Source of the DNA: Caldilinea sp.
Lineage (GTDB): Bacteria > Chloroflexota > Anaerolineae > Caldilineales > Caldilineaceae
Reading direction: 5' to 3'
NCBI GenBank assembly: GCA_026389955.1
Contig: JAPLGY010000472.1
Location: forward strand, 1 to 8,649
Length of the DNA: 8,649 nt
The position numbers and the translations under genes were made by a program. The notes beneath the pieces were generated by a model. The model did no database searches. It was not told the DNA's origin and was given only the letters and a program-made list of their open reading frames with translations. This document shows, piece after piece, positions 1 through 6,014 of the stretch (within the stretch, counting starts at the first letter, position 1; every line of letters starts with the position of its first letter).

Positions 1-415
1 CACCGTCAGACGGTGCGCGGATCACCCAAGGCACGGCCCCCTTCCAGCGGTAGTGGGCGGTCGCCGCAAACTGGACAATGCTGTCAAACGCCGAAGAAAT
101 AAAATCGGCAAACTGCATCTCCACCACCGGGCGCAGCCCCATCAGAGCCATTCCGGTCGCCGCCCCCACAAAGCCAAGCTCGGCGAGCGGGGTGTTGATC
201 ACACGGCGGGCACCGAATTCGGCTTCAAAACCTTTGGTCACCTTGAAAGCCCCACCAAAATCGCCGGCAATGTCTTCCCCCATCAGCAGCACGTTCGGAT
301 CCCGACGCATCTCCTCACGCAGCGCCTCGCTGATGGCGGCAATATAGGTCAGCTCACGCGTCGAATCCCCTGTCTGTTCGCCGTCGGCAAACCCGAAGTT
401 GCTCCCTGTCCCCAT
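1..415 (-). CDS. 2-oxoacid dehydrogenase E1 component, beta subunit (N-terminal 138 residues, cut by window edge)
   Basis: This is the beta half of the thiamine-diphosphate (ThDP) dependent E1 decarboxylase of a pyruvate/branched-chain/acetoin-type dehydrogenase complex. I read it directly from the minus strand, starting at ATG 413-415. Residues 44-62 (LMGEDIAG, then GGAFKVTKG), TPLAE at 75-79, GMALMGLRPVVEMQFADF further on and VIRAPSDG at the cut end are the classic E1-beta transketolase-like core. E47 and E79 lie in the blocks that contact the cofactor in this family. The first ~20 residues are a non-conserved lead. The start is supported by AAGGG seven bases upstream, inside the end of the alpha gene. 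The gap to the alpha stop is only 4 nt, so the two subunits should be translationally coupled, as expected for a heterotetramer. The C-terminal part and any E2/E3 genes lie outside the window, so the substrate cannot be fixed. Confidence 0.93.
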   Translation of the reverse strand, partial: MGTGSNFGFADGEQTGDSTRELTYIAAISEALREEMRRDPNVLLMGEDIAGDFGGAFKVTKGFEAEFGARRVINTPLAELGFVGAATGMALMGLRPVVEMQFADFISSAFDSIVQFAATAHYRWKGAVPWVIRAPSDG

Positions 416-419
416 GACC

Positions 420-1397
420 TCACCCTTCTGCGTAGACCCCCGCCTCGACCGTGGCCGGGTCAGGCAGGGTGTCAGCCTCGGCGCGGGCCACAGCATCGGC
501 AACCTCTGCCCCAACCCGCTGTGCGATCTCCGAGAGCACTGCCTCGTCGCTGACCCCAGCCTCCAACAGACGCGCCCGATAGGTCATCACTGGATCCCGC
601 TTTTCCCAGCTCTCCAGCAAAGAACGTGGGACATACTCCGCCCCGTCGTGGATGGCATGGCCCAGCATCCGCATCGTCCTGGCCTCGATGAGCGTCGGCC
701 CGCCGCCGCAGCGAGCCTGCTCGACCGCAGCAGAGGTCACAGCGTAAACAGCCTCCACGTCGTTGCCATCGACAGTGACCCCTGCCATCCCATAGCTGGC
801 TGCCCGTTCGGCGATCGCAGGGACCTTCATCTGTTGTTCCAACGGCGTCGAATAGGCATAGAGATTGTTCTCAACAATCACCACCCACGGTGCATTCCAA
901 ACGGCGGCCATGTTGAGTGTCTCATGAAACAGCCCGGCACTGCTGGCACCGTCGCCGGTAAAGGTGAGCGCCACGCGCGCCTCCGACCGGTAGACAAAGC
1001 TCATCGCCACCCCCAGCGACACCGCCATCGAATGGGGTAGGTGGCTGATAAAGCCGATGATCTGAAGCCCCAGATCCCCCATGCCGTGCAGGTTGGCATC
1101 GCGACCCGCCGAGACCCCACCGCTGCGCCCCAGCAGATTGCCGAAGATGCGCTCCGCCGCCATCCCACGCAGCAGGTAGGCGCCCAGGTCGCGGTGCATC
1201 GGGGCGATCACATCTCCCGGTTTCAACGCATACGCGGCCCCGACACTGATCGCCTCGTGGCCACGCTGGCTGAAGGTGCCTCCCAGACCACGCCCCTGCT
1301 TCCACATCGCCACCATCGTCTCGTCAAAGCTGCGCGTGAGCAGCATCCAGTAGTAAAGTGCAAGGCGCTGCTCGTTTGTCAACGTGGTTTGGGCCAC
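420..1397 (-). CDS. 2-oxoacid dehydrogenase E1 component, alpha subunit (ThDP-dependent)
   Basis: This is the alpha subunit of a ThDP-dependent 2-oxoacid dehydrogenase E1, which decarboxylates the oxoacid and passes the acyl group to lipoyl-E2. I start it at GTG 1397 (325 residues), preceded by a strong AAGGGAGG eight bases away. The open frame runs up to 1565, but that extension lies inside cmk and has no family character. GTG 1439 (gap 37 nt to cmk) is a second choice. Visible motifs: an SQRGHEAISVG block near residue 43, HRDLGAYLLRG near 68, GRDANLHG at 98-105, and the ThDP-binding GDG at 148-150 ending in NN at 177-178. RMLGHAIHDGAEYVP near 243-257 is the phosphorylation-loop region, with its conserved GH. 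The length is typical for the short bacterial type. The GHAxHDxxxYVP form recalls branched-chain/acetoin-like members, so pyruvate should not be assumed. The gene follows cmk by 79 nt and precedes E1-beta by 4 nt. Confidence 0.95.
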   Translation of the reverse strand: MAQTTLTNEQRLALYYWMLLTRSFDETMVAMWKQGRGLGGTFSQRGHEAISVGAAYALKPGDVIAPMHRDLGAYLLRGMAAERIFGNLLGRSGGVSAGRDANLHGMGDLGLQIIGFISHLPHSMAVSLGVAMSFVYRSEARVALTFTGDGASSAGLFHETLNMAAVWNAPWVVIVENNLYAYSTPLEQQMKVPAIAERAASYGMAGVTVDGNDVEAVYAVTSAAVEQARCGGGPTLIEARTMRMLGHAIHDGAEYVPRSLLESWEKRDPVMTYRARLLEAGVSDEAVLSEIAQRVGAEVADAVARAEADTLPDPATVEAGVYAEG

Positions 1398-1476
1398 AGC
1401 ATCGACCTCCCTTCTCGTGGGCTTCAACAGAGATTTCACCAGGACTCCCCCAGCGCTTGCCCTGTCTCGTCGCAGT

Positions 1477-2199
1477 TCAGGCCGCCAAAACCGTGCGCAG
1501 CGCAGCCAACGCCGCAGCCAAGGTCTCGGCCGCTGTGCGTTCGCTGCTGTCAATGCGCACTGCATCTGCGGCGGGGCGCAGCGGCGAGTGTGTGCGTTCG
1601 CTGTCGATGCGGTCGCGACGCTCGATGTCGGCCAGAACCTGTGCGTAGGCCACCTCCTTGCCCTGTTCGCACAGCTCCTGGCAGCGACGTTGCGCCCGCA
1701 CCGCCGCAGTCGCTTCGATATAAAGCTTGAGCGGGGCCTCCGGCATCACCACAGTCCCGATGTCGCGGCCGACCATCACAATGCCCGGGCGCTCGGCCTG
1801 CCCACTCCCATAGCGGCGGGCGATCTGGCGCTGCCGCTCCGTCATCGCCGCCCGCACCTCTGCGTAGGCCGACACCGTCGAGACCGCTCGATCGACTTCA
1901 GGAGCCCGAATCTGCCAGGTCACATCCTGCCCATCCACCAACACGGTGGCATGACGCCCATCTTGTGGGTCGGCATGGGGCGGCTGGATCTCGATCCAGA
2001 TCTCCTCAGCCAGCTGGCCGATCGCCGGCTCGTCCTCCAGCAGGATTCCCCCGTCCAGCACCGCCCAGGTCACCGCACGGTACAGACTCCCTGTGTCAAA
2101 AAACAAAAAATCTAGCGCGCGGGCCAGCCCGTAGCCGACCGTACTCTTGCCCGACGCCGCGGGCCCATCGATCGCAATGATGGCTGGATACAAGGCCAT
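1477..2199 (-). CDS. cmk: Cytidylate (CMP/dCMP) kinase
   Basis: It phosphorylates CMP and dCMP with ATP to CDP and dCDP in the cytoplasm. The 240-residue product has the P-loop GPAASGKST at 12-20, DTGSLYRA at 35-42 and the Cmk insert block around 88-111 (VTWQIRAPEVD). It also has the signature GRDIGTVVMP at 144-153, the lid RDRIDSER near 195-202, and SPLRPAADA followed by IDSS near 205-219. All expected parts of a bacterial Cmk are present and the length is normal (about 220-240). I start at ATG 2199, preceded by AGGGAGGGAG a few bases upstream. An in-frame GTG at 2223 would add eight residues that include the Shine-Dalgarno itself and is unlikely. It lies 58 nt after rluB and 79 nt before E1-alpha on the same strand. 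rluB-cmk adjacency is common in bacteria. Confidence 0.96.
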   Translation of the reverse strand: MALYPAIIAIDGPAASGKSTVGYGLARALDFLFFDTGSLYRAVTWAVLDGGILLEDEPAIGQLAEEIWIEIQPPHADPQDGRHATVLVDGQDVTWQIRAPEVDRAVSTVSAYAEVRAAMTERQRQIARRYGSGQAERPGIVMVGRDIGTVVMPEAPLKLYIEATAAVRAQRRCQELCEQGKEVAYAQVLADIERRDRIDSERTHSPLRPAADAVRIDSSERTAAETLAAALAALRTVLAA

Positions 2200-2219
2200 T
2201 CGCTCTCCCTCCCTGATCC

Positions 2220-2235
2220 GCACACAACGGTGTGC
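2220..2235. repeat. Perfect inverted repeat (6-bp arms, 4-nt loop) in the rluB-cmk gap
   Basis: GCACAC, AACG, GTGTGC form a perfect 6-bp stem with a tetraloop, CGUU when read on the transcribed minus strand. It lies between the rluB stop and the cmk ribosome binding site, ending about five bases before the purine-rich AGGGAGGGAG. No T tract follows, so it is not an intrinsic terminator. It could be an mRNA processing or stability element, a small operator, or chance. Confidence 0.45.
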
Positions 2236-2257
2236 TGTCGGCCATGGTCAGACGGCT

Positions 2258-3256
2258 TTACGCTGCACGCGGGCGCCGGGGCACCCCGCGATTGTGGCCA
2301 GCCGGCCGTTTTTCCGCACTCCCCCGTGTCGCACTCCCCCGTGTCGCACTCCCCCGGCCCGCACTCCCCCGGCCCGCACTCCCCCGGCCCGCACTACCCC
2401 GGCCCGCACTCTGTGGGCGCGCACTCCCCCGGCCTGCGCTCTGTGGGCGCGCGCCGGGTCGTTGGGGAAGCGACTTGGCAGCGCGGGCCGGAGCCCGCTC
2501 TACAGCCAGCCCGGCTGCCTGGCGCAACGCGCGCACCTCAGCCGGCGCCAAGGGCACACACTCGCCGAGCGCCAGCTTGCCCAGCGTCAGCGGCCCCAAG
2601 GCCCACCTCACCAGCCGCAGCGTCGGGTAACCGACGGCAGCGGTCATGGAGCGAATTTGGCGTTTTTTGCCCTCACGCAGCACAACGCGCAGCCAGACCC
2701 CTTCTGTCGGCCCGCGGCTGAGGGCCAGTTCAGCGGGCAATTCCTGGACCACCTCGACCTCCGCCGGGGCCGTACGTCCTTCGGGCAGTTCGACACCCTG
2801 GCGCAGCGTGAGCAGCGCCGTCGTCGTCGGCACGCGCTCGACCAGCACATAGTACGTCTTGGGATGCTCGTAGCGCGGGTGGGTCAGGCGGTGGGCCAGT
2901 TCTCCGTCGTCGGTGAGCAGGATCAGCCCTTCGCTGTGCAGGTCGAGGCGCCCGACTGGGAAAAGTCGGCCGGCCTCGGCTGGGGCCAGATCCAGCACAG
3001 TCCGCCGTTCCCCCCCTTCGCTGTCGCTGAGCACGCCGCGCGGCTTATGGAGTTTGTAGTAGTGGTGGGTTGCGACCACTTTGAGCGGTTTGCCGTCCAC
3101 CACAATCTGGTCGCGCGCCGGGTCAGCTTTCGAGCCCAGCGTCTGAACTACCTGGCCGTTGACATGGACCCGCCCAGCAGCGATCAGCTCTTCACATTTG
3201 CGACGGCTGCCGACGCCGGCAGCCGCCATCACTTTTTGCAGTCGTTCTTTGCTCAT
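2258..3256 (-). CDS. rluB: RluB/RsuA-family rRNA pseudouridine synthase with a repetitive Arg/Gly/Ser/Ala tail
   Basis: It isomerises uridine to pseudouridine in rRNA; RluB modifies 23S rRNA near the peptidyl-transferase region. The first ~48 residues are an S4 RNA-binding domain (RLQKVMAAAGVGSRRKCEEL). KLHKPRGVLSD at 68-78 and GRLDLHSEGLILLTDDGEL at 102-120 are the catalytic-domain signatures, with D105 the expected catalytic aspartate. EGKKRQIRSM at 195-204 is the conserved RQIR block. The conserved enzyme ends near residue 250. What follows is about 80 residues of basic, low-complexity sequence, of which 270-314 are nine five-residue repeats (GRGSA, TRGSA, RPQSA) ending in an Arg/Pro-rich end. 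RluB proteins often carry disordered basic tails, so this is probably an RNA-binding extension rather than an error. The start ATG 3254-3256 has GAGGG just upstream. RluB versus RsuA/RluE/RluF cannot be decided with certainty. It follows the secDF terminator and heads rluB-cmk-E1. Confidence 0.93.
   Translation of the reverse strand: MSKERLQKVMAAAGVGSRRKCEELIAAGRVHVNGQVVQTLGSKADPARDQIVVDGKPLKVVATHHYYKLHKPRGVLSDSEGGERRTVLDLAPAEAGRLFPVGRLDLHSEGLILLTDDGELAHRLTHPRYEHPKTYYVLVERVPTTTALLTLRQGVELPEGRTAPAEVEVVQELPAELALSRGPTEGVWLRVVLREGKKRQIRSMTAAVGYPTLRLVRWALGPLTLGKLALGECVPLAPAEVRALRQAAGLAVERAPARAAKSLPQRPGARPQSAGRGSARPQSAGRGSAGRGSAGRGSAGRGSATRGSATRGSAEKRPAGHNRGVPRRPRAA
2315..2449 (-). repeat. 15-bp minisatellite, nine units, within the 3' end of rluB
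   Basis: Nine contiguous 15-bp units run from 2315 to 2449, with a degenerate tenth at 2450-2464. On the plus strand the main unit is cgcactcccccggcc (2345-2389 three times, 2420-2434 once). Variants are cgcactcccccgtgt (2315-2344, twice), cgcactaccccggcc (2390-2404) and cgcactctgtgggcg (2405-2419, and with two changes at 2435-2449). Read on the coding strand they give TRGSA twice, GRGSA five times and RPQSA twice. The unit is a multiple of three, so copy-number change keeps the frame. The variant at 2390-2404 is synonymous (GGG to GGT). Confidence 0.97.
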
Positions 3257-3304
3257 GAGCCCTCATCTATGGGCGGCATCCAGGTCGGCAAGGGGCAGCC
3301 CAAC

Positions 3305-3337
3305 AAAAACGGCGAAGCGAGTGCTCTGCTTCGCCGT
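3305..3337 (-). terminator. Intrinsic terminator of the secD-secF unit
   Basis: ACGGCGAAGC (3309-3318) and GCTTCGCCGT (3328-3337) form a perfect 10-bp stem around a 9-nt loop. Read leftward, the stem is followed by TTTTT and then GTTGG. It lies 55 nt beyond the secF stop and 52 nt before the rluB start, so it closes secDF and separates it from rluB-cmk-E1. The T tract exists only for leftward transcription. Confidence 0.85.
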
Positions 3338-3391
3338 CTGGAGCCCAAGGCGGCGGCCAGCGCCAGCCAGAAACTACGCCACTCCGTTCGC

Positions 3392-3799
3392 TTACGCAGC
3401 CGCAGCCGTTTTGGGGCTGCTCACTCGCAAGCTGGTGCGGTCGAAAAGCGACCGCTCATCCCAGGCCACCAGAATCGGGGCGGCTGTAAAAATAGAGCTG
3501 TACATCCCAGAGATAAAACCGACCAGCATCGTCGCCATAAATTGCTGCAGAGTTGCCCCTCCCAACATCAGGATTGCCACGACGATCAAAAAGACGGTGA
3601 TCTGCGTGCCGATCGACCGGGTCGCCGTTTCAATGATGCTGCGATTGGCCACAACGGCCAGCGACTCGTTGCGGTAACGATGAATGTTTTCACGCAACCG
3701 GTCGAAGATGACCACTGTATCGTTGACACTGTAGCCGATCACTGTCAAAATTGCAGTCAATGTCAGTGCATCCAGCTCCCAGCCAGCCACCAGATTCAT
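3392..3799 (-). CDS. secF: SecF C-terminal part (frame 2 of a frameshifted secF)
   Basis: This is the second half of SecF, the partner of SecD in the membrane complex that assists SecYEG export. The frame carries [19 protein letters not shown] near residues 20-38, the conserved D4-type motif of SecF, then two hydrophobic stretches ([16 protein letters not shown], and [18 protein letters not shown]) matching the last transmembrane helices, and a basic tail. As an independent ORF it begins at ATG 3797-3799, five bases after the TGA of the N-terminal piece, but no Shine-Dalgarno precedes it. The same frame stays open upstream of this ATG as LVALSFLSI, completing a helix started in the other frame. 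I therefore read it as part of one gene spanning 3392-4341 with a 2-nt insertion near 3826-3829. Joined, the protein is 315 residues, the normal length for the family. Separate expression through stop-start coupling is possible but unproven. Confidence 0.85.
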   Translation of the reverse strand: MNLVAGWELDALTLTAILTVIGYSVNDTVVIFDRLRENIHRYRNESLAVVANRSIIETATRSIGTQITVFLIVVAILMLGGATLQQFMATMLVGFISGMYSSIFTAAPILVAWDERSLFDRTSLRVSSPKTAAAA

Positions 3800-3804
3800 A
3801 ATGC

Positions 3805-4341
3805 TCAGAAACGAAAGCGCAACCAGCGCACGTCATGCACCAGGGCGATCACAGCGGCCACCCCATACCGAAATGGATGGGGTACACTGCGGAAGGCCCA
3901 GGCAATATACAACAAAATGAGCAAGGAGGCGGCAATCAAGGCAATCCATGCAGCCTGGCTGACCTCCCGACCTACGGCGGGGCCCAGGCTGCGGTAGGTC
4001 AGTTCTTGCGGTTCTCCAAACTGTTCTTCCAAGAGCAGACGAAGCCGCTCTTTTTCAGCAGCATCCACCGGCTTGAACTTGATCTGGGCGGTCGAGTCGT
4101 TGTTGACTGTAAAGACCGTCGTGTCGCCGTACCCAGCGTCTACAAAGACCTGGCGCACCGCTGCCGGCTGCACCGCCTGGGGAAAGCTCATTTCCCAGAC
4201 AGACCCTCCCGTATAGTCAATGCTCAACGGCAGAATCTGTCCACGCGTCGCCCCCGACCAGACCATAAAAAGCAGCGCGGGCAGGATCAAGATCAGCGAA
4301 AGCGAAAACCAGATTTTACGTCTCTCAACGATGAAATACAT
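3805..4341 (-). CDS. secF: SecF N-terminal part (frame 1 of a frameshifted secF)
   Basis: It encodes the first 171 genuine residues of Sec[13 protein letters not shown] and a hydrophobic helix at about 11-29 form TM1. IDYTGG at 41-46 is the D1 motif. A periplasmic domain follows to [12 protein letters not shown] (118-129), then TM2 at 131-149. The start of TM3 ([15 protein letters not shown], 157-171) matches SecF well. After V171 the frame gives RWLRFRF and a TGA, which puts charged residues into what should be a hydrophobic helix. In the other frame the same bases read LVALSFLSI and join the downstream ORF. The start ATG 4339-4341 is preceded by GGAGAGGG. It follows secD by 18 nt and they are surely cotranscribed. 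Either the gene is broken in this strain, or the two extra bases are a sequencing or assembly error. Confidence 0.88.
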   Translation of the reverse strand: MYFIVERRKIWFSLSLILILPALLFMVWSGATRGQILPLSIDYTGGSVWEMSFPQAVQPAAVRQVFVDAGYGDTTVFTVNNDSTAQIKFKPVDAAEKERLRLLLEEQFGEPQELTYRSLGPAVGREVSQAAWIALIAASLLILLYIAWAFRSVPHPFRYGVAAVIALVHDVRWLRFRF

Positions 4342-4359
4342 CGCACCCTCTCCAATCTC

Positions 4360-5742
4360 TCAGTAACCCACGATCGCCCGGGCTGTCTCAGAACGCTGTG
4401 AACGGCTGCCTAACAGGATCCGCATGAAGGTCAGTGTCGCCAGATACGCAGTCAACATCGACAAAAGAACACCCAGCCCCAGCGTCAGCGCATACCCTTT
4501 GACAATGCTCGCCCCAAACTGGTTGCCAAAGACATAAAGCACCGCACAGCTGATCAAGGTGGTCAGGTTGCTGTCAAAAATCGCCGGCCAGGCACGGCTG
4601 AAACCGGCTTCGACCGCCAGACGGGGGGATCGTCCGCTGCGCAACTCTTCACGCAGACGTTCAAAAATCAAAATATTGGCGTCGACCGCCATGCCGACCG
4701 AAAGGAGAAACCCGGCAATTCCAGCCAGAGTCAACGTCACCGGCACCAGTTTGTAGATCGCCAGGTTGAGAAGGACATAGAAGATCAGCGCAACGTCGGC
4801 CAGCAGGCCTGGCAGCCGATACATCAGGATCATAAACAACAGAACCGCCCCCATGCCGATCAGGCCGGCGATCAGGCTGCTGCGCACCGAATCCTGCCCC
4901 AGCGTCGCACTGATCGAACGCACATCCATCACCTTCAACGGCACCGGCAGCGCCCCGTACCGCATCTGAATTGCCAGTGAATTGGCTTCCTGCTCGCCAA
5001 ACTGGCCGGTGATCACTCCCTGGTCGCGGATGGCCGCCTGGACTGTCGGCGCTGAAAGCACCACGCCGTCCAGGACAATCGCCATCGGCTGGCCAATGTT
5101 GGCGCTGGTATAGTTGAAAAACTGCTCGCTGCCACTGCCCGTCAGCTCAAACCCGATCTCCCACATGTTGAACTGATCCTGGCGGGCGATCGCAGTCCGC
5201 AGCACGTCGCCGGTCATGACCGTTTCAAAGACCCTCTCGCCATAGGGGGTGGCCAGAGGGTCCGATCCTGCGGCGGCAAGGTATTCCTGCACCGCGCTCG
5301 GTTTATTGGTGGTGTTGATGATCATGCCCTGCTGCAGCGCCTGCCCCTGCGGGTCTACAAACTCCAGCTGGCCGGTCGAACGGATCGTCTCGATCGCCTG
5401 GTCCGGGTTGTTGACGCCGGGCAGTTCGGCGGTGATCCGGTTCTCCCCCTGGTTTTGGACGACCGCTTCCGAAACCCCCAGGCTGTTGACACGCCGTTCG
5501 ACGATCAACTTGGCGGTCTCCATGGCCCCTTCCTGCAAGTCTCGTCCTTCGGGGAGATCGGCCTCCAGCATCACCTGGGTGCCCCCCTGCAGATCCAGCC
5601 CCAGCTTGAGTTCCAAGGGCGTCGATTGGCCTACACTCTCCGAGCGCACCAGCCACTCAGGATGGGGCACCGGCAGCACGATATACAGGGCCAGGGCCGC
5701 CAACACAACGATCAAAGCTAAAGATATCTTGGCGTTACGCAT
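4360..5742 (-). CDS. secD: Protein translocase subunit SecD
   Basis: SecD is an RND-like membrane protein that, with SecF, uses the proton gradient to pull exported proteins out of the SecYEG channel. The 460-residue product shows a TM1 helix at about 6-24 and the D1 motif GLDLQGGTQ at 48-56. The large periplasmic P1 region follows, with [21 protein letters not shown] starting near 83. [22 protein letters not shown] lies at about 248-269, and five more helices from about 288 onward. [14 protein letters not shown] at 353-366 is the D4/D5 region, and [10 protein letters not shown] at 388-397 is the next conserved block. The sequence looks intact and full length. The start ATG 5740-5742 has GGGTGGAG seven bases upstream. 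secF follows after 18 nt. A candidate promoter lies at 5885-5914, implying a leader of roughly 130 nt. Confidence 0.97.
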   Translation of the reverse strand: MRNAKISLALIVVLAALALYIVLPVPHPEWLVRSESVGQSTPLELKLGLDLQGGTQVMLEADLPEGRDLQEGAMETAKLIVERRVNSLGVSEAVVQNQGENRITAELPGVNNPDQAIETIRSTGQLEFVDPQGQALQQGMIINTTNKPSAVQEYLAAAGSDPLATPYGERVFETVMTGDVLRTAIARQDQFNMWEIGFELTGSGSEQFFNYTSANIGQPMAIVLDGVVLSAPTVQAAIRDQGVITGQFGEQEANSLAIQMRYGALPVPLKVMDVRSISATLGQDSVRSSLIAGLIGMGAVLLFMILMYRLPGLLADVALIFYVLLNLAIYKLVPVTLTLAGIAGFLLSVGMAVDANILIFERLREELRSGRSPRLAVEAGFSRAWPAIFDSNLTTLISCAVLYVFGNQFGASIVKGYALTLGLGVLLSMLTAYLATLTFMRILLGSRSQRSETARAIVGY

Positions 5743-5787
5743 TCACTGACTCCACCCAGATGACAACGACAGCGGTGACGCGCCTTT

Positions 5788-5801
5788 CCCAAACCTTTGG
5801 G
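5788..5801. repeat. Short inverted repeat in the secD leader
   Basis: CCCAAA, CC, TTTGGG is a 6-bp inverted repeat with a 2-nt centre. It is immediately overlapped by the GGGCCC palindrome at 5800-5805. It lies about 46 bases upstream of the secD start, inside the predicted leader. The tight centre suits a protein-binding site better than an RNA hairpin, but no regulator can be named. Confidence 0.3.
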
Positions 5802-5884
5802 GCCCAGAAAACAGCCGCCTTGCCACACCCTCCGTTGCTTGCTGTTGCTTGACAACGTTCGATTTGGCGAAACAAAACCAGATT

Positions 5885-5914
5885 ATTATACGCATGTGTG
5901 CGAATCAGCGGCAA
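5885..5914 (-). promoter_or_regulatory. Candidate sigma70 promoter for secD-secF
   Basis: On the minus strand there is a perfect TATAAT (plus-strand 5885-5890), with TTGCCG (5909-5914) 18 bases upstream. It sits in the only AT-rich part of the divergent intergenic region. Transcription would begin near 5877, giving secD a leader of about 130 nt. Confidence 0.6.
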
Positions 5915-5931
5915 ATTGTCAGAGAGATGGC

Positions 5932-5960
5932 TTCACAAACCGCCGCGGATCTGATAGAAT
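5932..5960 (+). promoter_or_regulatory. Candidate sigma70 promoter for glutamate dehydrogenase
   Basis: TTCACA (5932-5937), a 17-bp spacer and TAGAAT (5955-5960) match the -35 and -10 boxes at five of six positions each, and TG sits one base before the -10 (extended -10). Transcription would start near 5967, which argues against the in-frame GTG at 5973 and leaves a leader of about 48 nt to ATG 6015. A second, weaker pair, TTGGCG (5864-5869) and TATACG (5887-5892), also faces right. Confidence 0.65.
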
Positions 5961-6014
5961 CAGAAGTAAGCAGTGTACAGCAAGCCTCCCTTCTGGCCAA
6001 CGCTGGAGTGCGGA

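Noticed and set aside
1398..1565. 56-residue N-terminal extension of E1-alpha
   Set aside because: It overlaps the end of cmk, is Arg/Trp-rich with no family similarity, and a strong Shine-Dalgarno precedes GTG 1397.
2315..2449. The periodic array read as a CRISPR or an intergenic repeat
   Set aside because: Units are contiguous with no spacers and lie in frame within rluB, so it is a coding minisatellite.
3257..3304. Possible promoter for rluB (TTGCCG with CATAGAT/TAGATG on the minus strand)
   Set aside because: The -10 matches only three of six positions and the spacing is poor. The rluB promoter, or terminator read-through, remains unresolved.
2147..3997. 616-codon plus-strand open frame across rluB, the terminator and secF
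   Set aside because: It spans two unrelated minus-strand genes and the gap between them. It is Pro/Arg/His-rich, as expected from an antisense reading, and includes the minisatellite as a low-complexity run.
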